Source of the DNA: Catonia carolina
Taxonomy: Eukaryota > Arthropoda > Insecta > Hemiptera > Achilidae
Reading direction: 5' to 3'
Length of the DNA: 64,000 nt
NCBI GenBank assembly: GCA_035578175.1
Contig: JAQMRL010000001.1
Location: forward strand, 235,367,038 to 235,431,037
In this document: piece by piece, positions 9,317 to 22,360 of the stretch
How the letters are laid out: every line of letters starts with the position of its first letter
How positions within the stretch are numbered: position 1 is the stretch's first letter
The notes under the pieces: generated by a model
Databases searched by the model: none
The model's input: the letters and a program-made list of their open reading frames with translations, nothing else
Told to the model about the DNA's origin: nothing
Made by a program: the position numbers and the translations under genes

Positions 9317-11180
9317 AAACTCTATAAAATCACACAGCTATCGGGATCGTAATTATTCTGCTTATACTTTCGCTACGACAAATAAGCGAATGCTGTCGCC
9401 GAATTATTTTGTATTTATCTCATCTGTACGAATCAGGTGTTAAAGGTTATAGTTTTACACTGCCTGTGTAGAAGATATAAATACTTCTTATAAATTTCCC
9501 GTTAACTAACAGATCCTAAATCAACGAAAAATTGACTTCACAAGACGTTACTTGACAAATCATTTTTGACCTAAGCTATTATTGTGTTTAACAGAAACAA
9601 AAATAGCCTATATGTATCAAAACATAACTGGTATTCAACAAACGAACTATTAGGGTTGCTTGAGTCAGTCGGACCAAGTTGAGTGTGATGCGCATGTGAC
9701 GTCAACGGCTCAGGTAATAATTGCCCAATCAGAGTCTCGTATTTTCGGCCAATAAGAAAGCCCAGTTTTAACCAATCAGATGTTGTCTTTTGCGTCGTTT
9801 TGATTGGTTAATATTATCCAATCAGGGAGTTTATATTACTGTACTACGTCACACCGATGTCAACCAATGACAAAGTGTCTTGAGTGTTACGTCATTCGTC
9901 AGGATATGCTGCTTTCTGATTGGTCCATACTGATTCTAGGCGTCACGTCGACTGTGATTGTAATAATAAGTCCACACCCAATGTCAACTTCTAGCTGTTA
10001 ACGGTAGGGCAGAACATATAAAGGTACCTTTTAATGAGATTTATAGTTTCTAGGTAAATATCACTTACGAAATATGTAGTACCCCTTTGCAGAAATGTTT
10101 CGAGTTCTTAAGGAAATTAAAAATTGGTTTCTGTTGCTGGTAAGTGTTCACACAGTTTTTAAAAAAATCACAAGTGTTCATTCGATACAGACACAAAGAA
10201 AAAAAACAAAAGAGAGTTATCTATTTTTCCTAGTTGTTCGATTTTTTTAACCTAATTTTTGACCAGTAATGTATCATATATTTAAGGGAATGACTTTATA
10301 CAACTGTAAATAAATATTACGATACGTAGAAGGCAACTGAAAAATCTAATTAAAAATATCTTGAGACGAAACAAAGTCAATATCCTACCGGGTAAGAAAA
10401 TATATCTCAATAATCCGTTTGATAACAAGAAAACTATTTTGATCTACCAACGAGCATTAGTCGAAAAATAATAATCAACGGACTGACAAAATGATGATAT
10501 AATGGCCGATGTAATTTCGAAAAAAGTTTTCTCGCTATACTCTTATTTCATTAGTTCCTGTATTTTAAGATGGATGAAATTTATTGTGGCCAAAATAAAA
10601 AGGTAAAGTGTTAAACATTTTTTGGACGTAATTTGCTAGTTCCTGACTGTAAATATGTACTCATTTTGATGACAGGGTCAGCCAATTATAGGACCAATGC
10701 ACGTAAGAACAGAAGAGGTAGAGGTATAAATGACACTAGTCAGAGTTATCTCATCTGAGATTCATGAATTTCATTTTACAATCAGTATCTGTTGATAATG
10801 AAATACAGGTGTTGTCATTCGGAGAGTCGAAAGTACATGATTTTCCGAAGGACTGGCATTCTGATAAGTATGATTATAAATGCTGTGAGAAGACAATGTA
10901 AACACATTCAACTCATCTCACTCAGAAAAGATTATAGAGGTTGAAACCACCTTGTCCGCTGTTTAACTAAAAAACAACTTTCATTGCACAACAATTTCAA
11001 CAGCCAGCATTTTAGTTTACTGACAAATTGGATTGAAAATAAGTAATTTTATTAGCCTACTTAGCTTAAGGGAACGCATGAATTGTTCAGTTTCGGGACG
11101 TTAAAATGTCGCTTCTGATAAAGCCGATAAAATTGTAATATTCGAACAAGCTGCCTACATAAACACTGATTAAAGGTTTA
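9317..11180 (+). repeat. Monomer 6, class A (reference-like copy)
   Basis: It carries the majority base at the class A sites I checked, so it is a good type sequence. TATAAAGG lies at 10017-10024, the ATG at 10095, and the donor GTAAGT 45 bases after the start of that ATG. Confidence 0.96.
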
Positions 11181-13044
11181 AAACTCTATAAAATCACACA
11201 GCTATCGGGATCGTAATTTTTCTGCTTATACTTTCGCTACGACAATTAAGCGAATGCTGTCGCCGAATTATTTTGTATTTATCTTATCAGTACGAATCAG
11301 GTATTAAAGGTTATAGTTTTACACTGCCTGTGTAGAAGATATAAATACTTCTTATAAATTTCCCGTTAACTAACAGATCCTAAATCAACGAAAAATTGAC
11401 TTCACAAGACGTTACTTGACAAATCATTTTTGACCTAAGCTATTATTGTGTTTAACAGAAACAAAAATAGCCTATATGTATCAAAATATAACTGGTATTC
11501 AGCAAACGATCTATTAGGGTTGCGTGAGTAAGTCGGGCCAAGTTGAGCGTGATGCGCATGTGACGTCAACGGCTCAAGTAATAATTGCCCAATCAGAGCC
11601 TCGTATTTTCGGCCAATGGGAAGGCCACGTTTTAACCAATCAGATGTATTCTTTTGCGCCATTTTGATTGGTTAATATTGCCCAATCAGAGAGTTTAAAT
11701 TACTGTAATACGTCACACTGATGTCAACCAATGACAATGTGTCTTGAGCGTTACGTCATTCGTCAGGATATGCTGCTTTCTGATTGGTCCGTACTGATTC
11801 TGGGCGTCACGTCGAGTGTGATTGTAATATAAAATCCACACCCAATGTCAACTTCTAGCTGTTAACAGTAGGGCAGAACATATTATGAAGGTACCTTTTA
11901 ATGAGATTTATAGTTTCTAGGTAAATATCGCTTATGAATTACGTATTACCCCATTGTAGAGATCTTTCAAGTTTTTAAGGAAATTAAAAATTGTTTTCTG
12001 TTGCTGGTAAATGTTAACACGGTTTTTAAAAAAATCACGCTTGTTCATTCGATACCGACACAAAGAAAAAAAACGAAAGAGAGTTATCTATTTTTCCTAG
12101 TTGTTCGATTTTTGTAACCTAATTTCTGGCCAGTAATGTATCATTTTTTTAAGGGAATGACTCATTACAACTGTAAATAAATAATATGATACGTAGAAGG
12201 CAACTGAAAAATTTAATTCATTATCTTGAGACGAAACAAAGTCAATATCCTACCGGGTAAGAAAATATACCTCATTAATCCGTTTGATAACAAGAAAACT
12301 ATTTTGCTCTACCAACGAGCATTAGTCGAAAAATAATAATCAACGGTCTGACAAAATGATGATGTAATGGCCGATGTAATTTCGAAAAACGTTTTCTGGC
12401 TATACTCTTATTTCATTAGTTCCTGTATTTTAAGAAGGATGAAATTTATTGTGGCCATAATGAAAAGGTAAAGTGTTAAACATTTTTGCACGTAATTTGT
12501 TAGTTCCTGACTCTAAATATGTATTCATTTTAATGACAGGGTCAGCCAATTATATGACTAAAGCTCGTAAGAACAGAAGAGGTAAAGGTATAAATGACAC
12601 TAGTCAGGGTTACCTCATCTGAGATTCATGAATTTCATTTTACAATTAGTATCTGTTGATAATGAAATACAGGTGGTGTCATTCGGAGAGTCGAAAGTAC
12701 ATGATTTTCCGAAGGACTGGCATTCTGATAAGTATAATTATAAATGCTGTGAGAAGACCATGTAAACACATTCAACTCATCTCACTCAGAAAAGATTATA
12801 GAGGTTGAAACCACCTTGTCCGCTGTTTACCTAAAAAACAACTTTCATTGCACACCAATTTCAACAGCCAGGATTTTAGTTTACTGACAAATTGGGTTGA
12901 AAATAAGTAATTTTATTAGCGTACCTTGCTTAAGAGAACGCATGAATTGTTCGTTTTCGGAACGTTAAAATGTCGCGACTGATAATTCTTATAAAATTGT
13001 AATATTCGAACAAGCTGCCTACATAAACACTGATTACAGGCCTA
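11181..13044 (+). repeat. Monomer 7, class B (subtype b1)
   Basis: Matches monomer 2, including the seven-T run and AACGTTTT. It is the second member of five-monomer copy 2. Confidence 0.96.
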
Positions 13045-14907
13045 AAACTCTATAAAATCACACAGCTATCGGGATCGTAATTATTCTTCTTATACTTTCG
13101 CTACGACAAATAAGCGAATGCTGTCGCCGAATTATTTTGTATTTATCTCATCTGTACGAATCAGGTGTTAAAGGTTATAGTTTTACACTGCCTGTGTAGA
13201 AGATATAAATACTTCTTATAAATTTCCCGTTAACTAACAGATCCTAAATCAACGAAAAATTGACTTCACAAGACGTTACTTGACAAATCATTTTTGACCT
13301 AAGCTATTATTGTGTTTAACAGAAACAAAAATAGCCTATATGTATCAAAACATAACTGGTATTCAACAAACGAACTATTAGGGTTGCTTGAGTCAGTCGG
13401 ACCAAGTTGAGTGTGATGCGCATGTGACGTCAACGGCTCAGGTAATAATTGCCCAATCAGAGTCTCGTATTTTCGGCCAATAAGAAAGCCCAGTTTTAAC
13501 CAATCAGATGTTGTCTTTTGCGTCGTTTTGATTGGTTAATATTATCCAATCAGGGAGTTTATATTACTGTACTACGTCACACCGATGTCAACCAATGACA
13601 AAGTGTCTTGAGTGTTACGTCATTCGTCAGGATATGCTGCTTTCTGATTGGTCCATACTGATTCTAGGCGTCACGTCGACTGTGATTGTAATAATAAGTC
13701 CACACCCAATGTCAACTTCTAGCTGTTAACGGTAGGGCAGAACATATGAAGGTACCTTTTAATGAGATTTATAGTTTCTAGGTAAATATAACTTACGAAA
13801 TATGTAGTACCCCTTTGCAGAAATGTTTCGAGTTCTTAAGGAAATTAAAAATTGGTTTCTGTTGCTGGTAAGTGTTCCACAGTTTTTAAAAAAATCACAA
13901 GTGTTCATTCGATACAGACACAAAGAAAAAAAACAAAAGAGAGTTATCTATTTTTCCTAGTTGTTCGATTTTTTTAACCTAATTTTTGACCAGTAATGTA
14001 TCATATATTTAAGGGAATGACTTTATACAACTGTAAATAAATATTACGATACGTAGAAGGCAACTGAGAAATCTAATTAAAAATATCTTGAGACGAAACA
14101 AAGTCAATATCCTACCGGGTAAGAAAATATATCTCAATAATCCGTTTGATAACAAGAAAACTATTTTGATCTACCAACGAGCATTAGTCGAAAAATAATA
14201 ATCAACGGACTGACAAAATGATGATATAATGGCCGATGTAATTTCGAAAAAAGTTTTCTCGCTATACTCTTATTTCATTAGTTCCTGTATTTTAAGATGG
14301 ATGAAATTTATTGTGGCCAAAATAAAAAGGTAAAGTGTTAAACATTTTTTGGACGTAATTTGCTAGTTCCTGACTGTAAATATGTACTCATTTTGATGAC
14401 AGGGTCAGCCAATTATAGGACCAATGCACGTAAGAACAGAAGAGGTAGAGGTATAAATGACACTAGTCAGAGTTATCTCATCTGAGATTCATGAATTTCA
14501 TTTTACAATCAGTATCTGTTGATAATGAAATACAGGTGTTGTCATTCGGAGAGTCGAAAGTACATGATTTTCCGAAGGACTGGCATTCTGATAAGTATGA
14601 TTATAAATGCTGTGAGAAGACAATGTAAACACATTCAACTCATCTCACTCAGAAAAGATTATAGAGGTTGAAACCACCTTGTCCGCTGTTTAACTAAAAA
14701 ACAACTTTCATTGCACAACAATTTCAACAGCCAGCATTTTAGTTTACTGACAAATTGGATTGAAAATAAGTAATTTTATTAGCCTACTTAGCTTAAGGGA
14801 ACGCATGAATTGTTCAGTTTCGGGACGTTAAAATGTCGCTTCTGATAAAGCCGATAAAATTGTAATATTCGAACAAGCTGCCTACATAAACACTGATTAA
14901 AGGTTTA
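13045..14907 (+). repeat. Monomer 8, class A variant (TATA-less, 1863 bp)
   Basis: Matches monomer 3 in TTCTTCTT, TATGAAGG, AATATAACTT, the one-base deletion and GAGAAATC. Confidence 0.95.
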
Positions 14908-16768
14908 AAACTCTATAAAATCACACAGCTATCGGGATCGTAATTTTTCTGCTTATACTTTCGCTACGACAATTAAGCGAATGCTGTCGCCGAATTATTT
15001 TGTATTTATCTTATCAGTACGAATCAGGTATTAAAGGTTATAGTTTTACACTGCCTGTGTAGAAGATATAAATACTTCTTATAAATTTCCCGTTAACTAA
15101 CAGATCCTAAATCAACGAAAAATTGACTTCACAAGACGTTACTTGACAAATCATTTTTGACCTAAGCTATTATTGTGTTTAACAGAAACAAAAATAGCCT
15201 ATATGTATCAAAATATAACTGGTATTCAGCAAACGATCTATTAGGGTTGCGTGAGTAAGTCGGGCCAAGTTGAGCGTGATGCGCATGTGACGTCAACGGC
15301 TCAAGTAATAATTGCCCAATCAGAGCCTCGTATTTTCGGCCAATGGGAAGGCCACGTTTTAACCAATCAGATGTATTCTTTTGCGCCATTTTGATTGGTT
15401 AATATTGCCCAATCAGAGAGTTTAAATTACTGTAATACGTCACACAGATGTCAACCAATGACAATGTGTCTTGAGCGTTACGTCATTCGTCAGGATATGC
15501 TGCTTTCTGATTGGTCCGTACTGATTCTGGGCGTCACGTCGAGTGTGATTGTAATATAAAATCCACACCCAATGTCAACTTCTAGCTGTTAACAGTAGGG
15601 CAGAACATATGAAGGTACCTTTTAATGACGCACTCTGATATGTGGTAAATATCGCTTATGAATTACGTATTACCCCATTGTAGAGATCTTTCAAGTTTTT
15701 AAGGAAATTAAAAATTGTTTTCTGTTGCTGGTAAATGTTAACACGGTTTTTAAAAAAATCACGCTTGTTCATTCGATACCGACACAAAGAAAAAAAACAA
15801 AAGAGAGTTATCTATTTTTCCTAGTTGTTCGATTTTTGTAACCTAATTTCTGGCCAGTAATGTATCATATTTTTAAGGGAATGACTCATTACAACTGTAA
15901 ATAAATAATACGATACGTAGAAGGCAACTGAAAAATTTAATTCGTTATCTTGAGACGAAACAAAGTCAATATCCTACCGGGTAAGAAAATATACCTCATT
16001 AATCCGTTTGATAACAAGAAAACTATTTTGCTCTACCAACGAGCATTAGTCGAAAAATAATAATCAACGGTCTGACAAAATGATGATGTAATGGCCGATG
16101 TAATTTCGAAAAAAGTTTTCTGGCTATACTCTTATTTCATTAGTTCCTGTATTTTAAGAAGGATGAAATTTATTGTGGCCATAATGAAAAGGTAAAGTGT
16201 TAAACATTTTTGCACGTAATTTGTTAGTTCCTGACTCTAAATATGTATTCATTTTAATGACAGGGTCAGCCAATTATATGACTAAAGCTCGTAAGAACAG
16301 AAGAGGTAGAGGTATAAATGACACTAGTCAGAGTTATCTCATCTGAGATTCATGAATTTCATTTTACAATCAGTATCTGTTGATAATGAAATACAGGTGT
16401 TGTCATTCGGAGAGTCGAAAGTACATGATTTTCCGAAGGACTGGCATTCTGATAAGTATGATTATAAATGCTGTGAGAAGACAATGTAAACACATTCAAC
16501 TCATCTCACTCAGAAAAGATTATAGAGGTTGAAACCACCTTGTCCGCTGTTTAACTAAAAAACAACTTTCATTGCACAACAATTTCAACAGCCAGCATTT
16601 TAGTTTACTGACAAATTGGATTGAAAATAAGTAATTTTATTAGCCTACTTAGCTTAAGGGAACGCATGAATTGTTCAGTTTCGGGACGTTAAAATGTCGC
16701 TTCTGATAAAGCCGATAAAATTGTAATATTCGAACAAGCTGCCTACATAAACACTGATTAAAGGTTTA
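14908..16768 (+). repeat. Monomer 9, B/A hybrid with a unique 15-bp patch
   Basis: It has the same B-to-A switch as monomer 4, between T16289 and G16309, which is the identical offset. It shares the A at CACACAGATG, the TTCGTTATC and the 3-bp deletion. Bases 15629-15643 (CGCACTCTGATATGT) replace the usual GATTTATAGTTTCTA without changing length, and no other monomer has this. Confidence 0.95.
15629..15643. other. Unique 15-bp replacement in monomer 9
   Basis: CGCACTCTGATATGT stands where all other monomers have GATTTATAGTTTCTA (monomer 1 has one base changed). Only two of fifteen positions match, the length is the same and both flanks are perfect. It could be a templated exchange or a sequencing or polishing error. 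Confidence 0.85.
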
Positions 16769-18632
16769 AAACTCTATAAAATCACACAGCTATCGGGATC
16801 GTAATTTTTCTGCTTATACTTTCGCTACGACAATTAAGCGAATGCTGTCGCCGAATTATTTTGTATTTATCTTATCAGTACGAATCAGGTATTAAAGGTT
16901 ATAGTTTTACACTGCCTGTGTAGAAGATATAAATACTTCTTATAAATTTCCCGTTAACTAACAGATCCTAAATCAACGAAAAATTGACTTCACAAGACGT
17001 TACTTGACAAATCATTTTTGACCTAAGCTATTATTGTGTTTAACAGAAACAAAAATAGCCTATATGTATCAAAATATAACTGGTATTCAGCAAACGATCT
17101 ATTAGGGTTGCGTGAGTAAGTCGGGCCAAGTTGAGCGTGATGCGCATGTGACGTCAACGGCTCAAGTAATAATTGCCCAATCAGAGCCTCGTATTTTCGG
17201 CCAATGGGAAGGCCACGTTTTAACCAATCAGATGTATTCTTTTGCGCCATTTTGATTGGTTAATATTGCCCAATCAGAGAGTTTAAATTACTGTAATACG
17301 TCACACTGATGTCAACCAATGACAATGTGTCTTGAGCGTTACGTCATTCGTCAGGATATGCTGCTTTCTGATTGGTCCGTACTGATTCTGGGCGTCACGT
17401 CGAGTGTGATTGTAATATAAAATCCACACCCAATGTCAACTTCTAGCTGTTAACAGTAGGGCAGAACATATTATGAAGGTACCTTTTAATGAGATTTATA
17501 GTTTCTAGGTAAATATCGCTTATGAATTACGTATTACCCCATTGTAGAGATCTTTCAAGTTTTTAAGGAAATTAAAAATTGTTTTCTGTTGCTGGTAAAT
17601 GTTAACACGGTTTTTAAAAAAATCACGCTTGTTCATTCGATACCGACACAAAGAAAAAAAACGAAAGTGAGTTATCTATTTTTCCTAGTTGTTCGATTTT
17701 TGTAACCTAATTTCTGGCCAGTAATGTATCATATTTTTAAGGGAATGACTCATTACAACTGTAAATAAATAATATGATACGTAGAAGGCAACTGAAAAAT
17801 TTAATTCATTATCTTGAGACGAAACAAAGTCAATATCCTACCGGGTAAGAAAATATACCTCATTAATCCGTTTGATAACAAGAAAACTAATTTGCTCTAC
17901 CAACGAGCATTAGTCGAAAAATAATAATCAACGGTCTGACAAAATGATGATGTAATGGCCGATGTAATTTCGAAAAAAGTTTTCTGGCTATACTCTTATT
18001 TCATTAGTTCCTGTATTTTAAGAAGGATGAAATTTATTGTGGCCATAATGAAAAGGTAAAGTGTTAAACATTTTTGCACGTAATTTGTTAGTTCCTGACT
18101 CTAAATATGTATTCATTTTAATGACAGGGTCAGCCAATTATATGACTAAAGCTCGTAAGAACAGAAGAGGTAAAGGTATAAATGACACTAGTCAGGGTTA
18201 CCTCATCTGAGATTCATGAATTTCATTTTACAATTAGTATCTGTTGATAATGAAATACAGGTGGTGTCATTCGGAGAGTCGAAAGTACATGATTTTCCGA
18301 AGGACTGGCATTCTGATAAGTATAATTATAAATGCTGTGAGAAGACCATGTAAACACATTCAACTCATCTCACTCAGAAAAGATTATAGAGGTTGAAACC
18401 ACCTTGTCCGCTGTTTACCTAAAAAACAACTTTCATTGCACACCAATTTCAACAGCCAGGATTTTAGTTTACTGACAAATTGGGTTGAAAATAAGTAATT
18501 TTATTAGCGTACCTTGCTTAAGAGAACGCATGAATTGTTCGTTTTCGGAACGTTAAAATGTCGCGACTGATAATTCTTATAAAATTGTAATATTCGAACA
18601 AGCTGCCTACATAAACACTGATTACAGGCCTA
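16769..18632 (+). repeat. Monomer 10, class B (subtype b2)
   Basis: Matches monomer 5 (CGAAAGTGAG, CTAATTTGC). It is the last monomer before the array switches from five-monomer to two-monomer organisation. Confidence 0.96.
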
Positions 18633-20496
18633 AAACTCTATAAAATCACACAGCTATCGGGATCGTAATTATTCTGCTTATACTTTCGCTACGACAAATA
18701 AGCGAATGCTGTCGCCGAATTATTTTGTATTTATCTCATCTGTACGAATCAGGTGTTAAAGGTTATAGTTTTACACTGCCTGTGTAGAAGATATAAATAC
18801 TTCTTATAAATTTCCCGTTAACTAACAGATCCTAAATCAACGAAAAATTGACTTCACAAGACGTTACTTGACAAATCATTTTTGACCTAAGCTATTATTG
18901 TGTTTAACAGAAACAAAAATAGCCTATATGTATCAAAACATAACTGGTATTCAACAAACGAACTATTAGGGTTGCTTGAGTCAGTCGGACCAAGTTGAGT
19001 GTGATGCGCATGTGACGTCAACGGCTCAGGTAATAATTGCCCAATCAGAGTCTCGTATTTTCGGCCAATAAGAAAGCCCAGTTTTAACCAATCAGATGTT
19101 GTCTTTTGCGTCGTTTTGATTGGTTAATATTATCCAATCAGGGAGTTTATATTACTGTACTACGTCACACCGATGTCAACCAATGACAAAGTGTCTTGAG
19201 TGTTACGTCATTCGTCAGGATATGCTGCTTTCTGATTGGTCCATACTGATTCTAGGCGTCACGTCGACTGTGATTGTAATAATAAGTCCACACCCAATGT
19301 CAACTTCTAGCTGTTAACGGTAGGGCAGAACATATAAAGGTACCTTTTAATGAGATTTATAGTTTCTAGGTAAATATCACTTACGAAATATGTAGTACCC
19401 CTTTGCAGAAATGTTTCGAGTTCTTAAGGAAATTAAAAATTGGTTTCTGTTGCTGGTAAGTGTTCACACAGTTTTTAAAAAAATCACAAGTGTTCATTCG
19501 ATACAGACACAAAGAAAAAAAACAAAAGAGAGTTATCTATTTTTCCTAGTTGTTCGATTTTTTTAACCTAATTTTTGACCAGTAATGTATCATATATTTA
19601 AGGGAATGACTTTATACAACTGTAAATAAATATTACGATACGTAGAAGGCAACTGAAAAATCTAATTAAAAATATCTTGAGACGAAACAAAGTCAATATC
19701 CTACCGGGTAAGAAAATATATCTCAATAATCCGTTTGATAACAAGAAAACTATTTTGATCTACCAACGAGCATTAGTCGAAAAATAATAATCAACGGACT
19801 GACAAAATGATGATATAATGGCCGATGTAATTTCGAAAAAAGTTTTCTCGCTATACTCTTATTTCATTAGTTCCTGTATTTTAAGATGGATGAAATTTAT
19901 TGTGGCCAAAATAAAAAGGTAAAGTGTTAAACATTTTTTGGACGTAATTTGCTAGTTCCTGACTGTAAATATGTACTCATTTTGATGACAGGGTCAGCCA
20001 ATTATAGGACCAATGCACGTAAGAACAGAAGAGGTAGAGGTATAAATGACACTAGTCAGAGTTATCTCATCTGAGATTCATGAATTTCATTTTACAATCA
20101 GTATCTGTTGATAATGAAATACAGGTGTTGTCATTCGGAGAGTCGAAAGTACATGATTTTCCGAAGGACTGGCATTCTGATAAGTATGATTATAAATGCT
20201 GTGAGAAGACAATGTAAACACATTCAACTCATCTCACTCAGAAAAGATTATAGAGGTTGAAACCACCTTGTCCGCTGTTTAACTAAAAAACAACTTTCAT
20301 TGCACAACAATTTCAACAGCCAGCATTTTAGTTTACTGACAAATTGGATTGAAAATAAGTAATTTTATTAGCCTACTTAGCTTAAGGGAACGCATGAATT
20401 GTTCAGTTTCGGGACGTTAAAATGTCGCTTCTGATAAAGCCGATAAAATTGTAATATTCGAACAAGCTGCCTACATAAACACTGATTAAAGGTTTA
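18633..20496 (+). repeat. Monomer 11, class A
   Basis: Standard class A copy and first unit of the dimeric part. TATAAAGG and GTAAGT are intact. Confidence 0.96.
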
Positions 20497-22360
20497 AAAC
20501 TCTATAAAATCACACAGCTATCGGGATCGTAATTTTTCTGCTTATACTTTCGCTACGACAATTAAGCGAATGCTGTCGCCGAATTATTTTGTATTTATCT
20601 TATCAGTACGAATCAGGTATTAAAGGTTATAGTTTTACACTGCCTGTGTAGAAGATATAAATACTTCTTATAAATTTCCCGTTAACTAACAGATCCTAAA
20701 TCAACGAAAAATTGACTTCACAAGACGTTACTTGACAAATCATTTTTGACCTAAGCTATTATTGTGTTTAACAGAAACAAAAATAGCCTATATGTATCAA
20801 AATATAACTGGTATTCAGCAAACGATCTATTAGGGTTGCGTGAGTAAGTCGGGCCAAGTTGAGCGTGATGCGCATGTGACGTCAACGGCTCAAGTAATAA
20901 TTGCCCAATCAGAGCCTCGTATTTTCGGCCAATGGGAAGGCCACGTTTTAACCAATCAGATGTATTCTTTTGCGCCATTTTGATTGGTTAATATTGCCCA
21001 ATCAGAGAGTTTAAATTACTGTAATACGTCACACTGATGTCAACCAATGACAATGTGTCTTGAGCGTTACGTCATTCGTCAGGATATGCTGCTTTCTGAT
21101 TGGTCCGTACTGATTCTGGGCGTCACGTCGAGTGTGATTGTAATATAAAATCCACACCCAATGTCAACTTCTAGCTGTTAACAGTAGGGCAGAACATATT
21201 ATGAAGGTACCTTTTAATGAGATTTATAGTTTCTAGGTAAATATCGCTTATGAATTACGTATTACCCCATTGTAGAGATCTTTCAAGTTTTTAAGGAAAT
21301 TAAAAATTGTTTTCTGTTGCTGGTAAATGTTAACACGGTTTTTAAAAAAATCACGCTTGTTCATTCGATACCGACACAAAGAAAAAAAACGAAAGTGAGT
21401 TATCTATTTTTCCTAGTTGTTCGATTTTTGTAACCTAATTTCTGGCCAGTAATGTATCATATTTTTAAGGGAATGACTCATTACAACTGTAAATAAATAA
21501 TATGATACGTAGAAGGCAACTGAAAAATTTAATTCATTATCTTGAGACGAAACAAAGTCAATATCCTACCGGGTAAGAAAATATACCTCATTAATCCGTT
21601 TGATAACAAGAAAACTAATTTGCTCTACCAACGAGCATTAGTCGAAAAATAATAATCAACGGTCTGACAAAATGATGATGTAATGGCCGATGTAATTTCG
21701 AAAAAAGTTTTCTGGCTATACTCTTATTTCATTAGTTCCTGTATTTTAAGAAGGATGAAATTTATTGTGGCCATAATGAAAAGGTAAAGTGTTAAACATT
21801 TTTGCACGTAATTTGTTAGTTCCTGACTCTAAATATGTATTCATTTTAATGACAGGGTCAGCCAATTATATGACTAAAGCTCGTAAGAACAGAAGAGGTA
21901 AAGGTATAAATGACACTAGTCAGGGTTACCTCATCTGAGATTCATGAATTTCATTTTACAATTAGTATCTGTTGATAATGAAATACAGGTGGTGTCATTC
22001 GGAGAGTCGAAAGTACATGATTTTCCGAAGGACTGGCATTCTGATAAGTATAATTATAAATGCTGTGAGAAGACCATGTAAACACATTCAACTCATCTCA
22101 CTCAGAAAAGATTATAGAGGTTGAAACCACCTTGTCCGCTGTTTACCTAAAAAACAACTTTCATTGCACACCAATTTCAACAGCCAGGATTTTAGTTTAC
22201 TGACAAATTGGGTTGAAAATAAGTAATTTTATTAGCGTACCTTGCTTAAGAGAACGCATGAATTGTTCGTTTTCGGAACGTTAAAATGTCGCGACTGATA
22301 ATTCTTATAAAATTGTAATATTCGAACAAGCTGCCTACATAAACACTGATTACAGGCCTA
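20497..22360 (+). repeat. Monomer 12, class B (subtype b2)
   Basis: Although it lies in the dimeric part, it has the b2 marks of monomers 5 and 10 (CGAAAGTGAG, CTAATTTGC, AATATGATACG). It is therefore the bridge copy between the two kinds of organisation. Confidence 0.95.

Larger units (their letters stand above)
9317..18632 (+). repeat. Five-monomer higher-order repeat, copy 2
   Basis: This has exactly the same length and monomer order as the block at 1-9316, with the same position-specific variants. Differences I could see are T66, C552 and G731 in the first copy only, and a 15-bp replacement at 15629-15643 in the second copy only. Near-identity over 9.3 kb implies a recent duplication or crossover. 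Confidence 0.93.
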
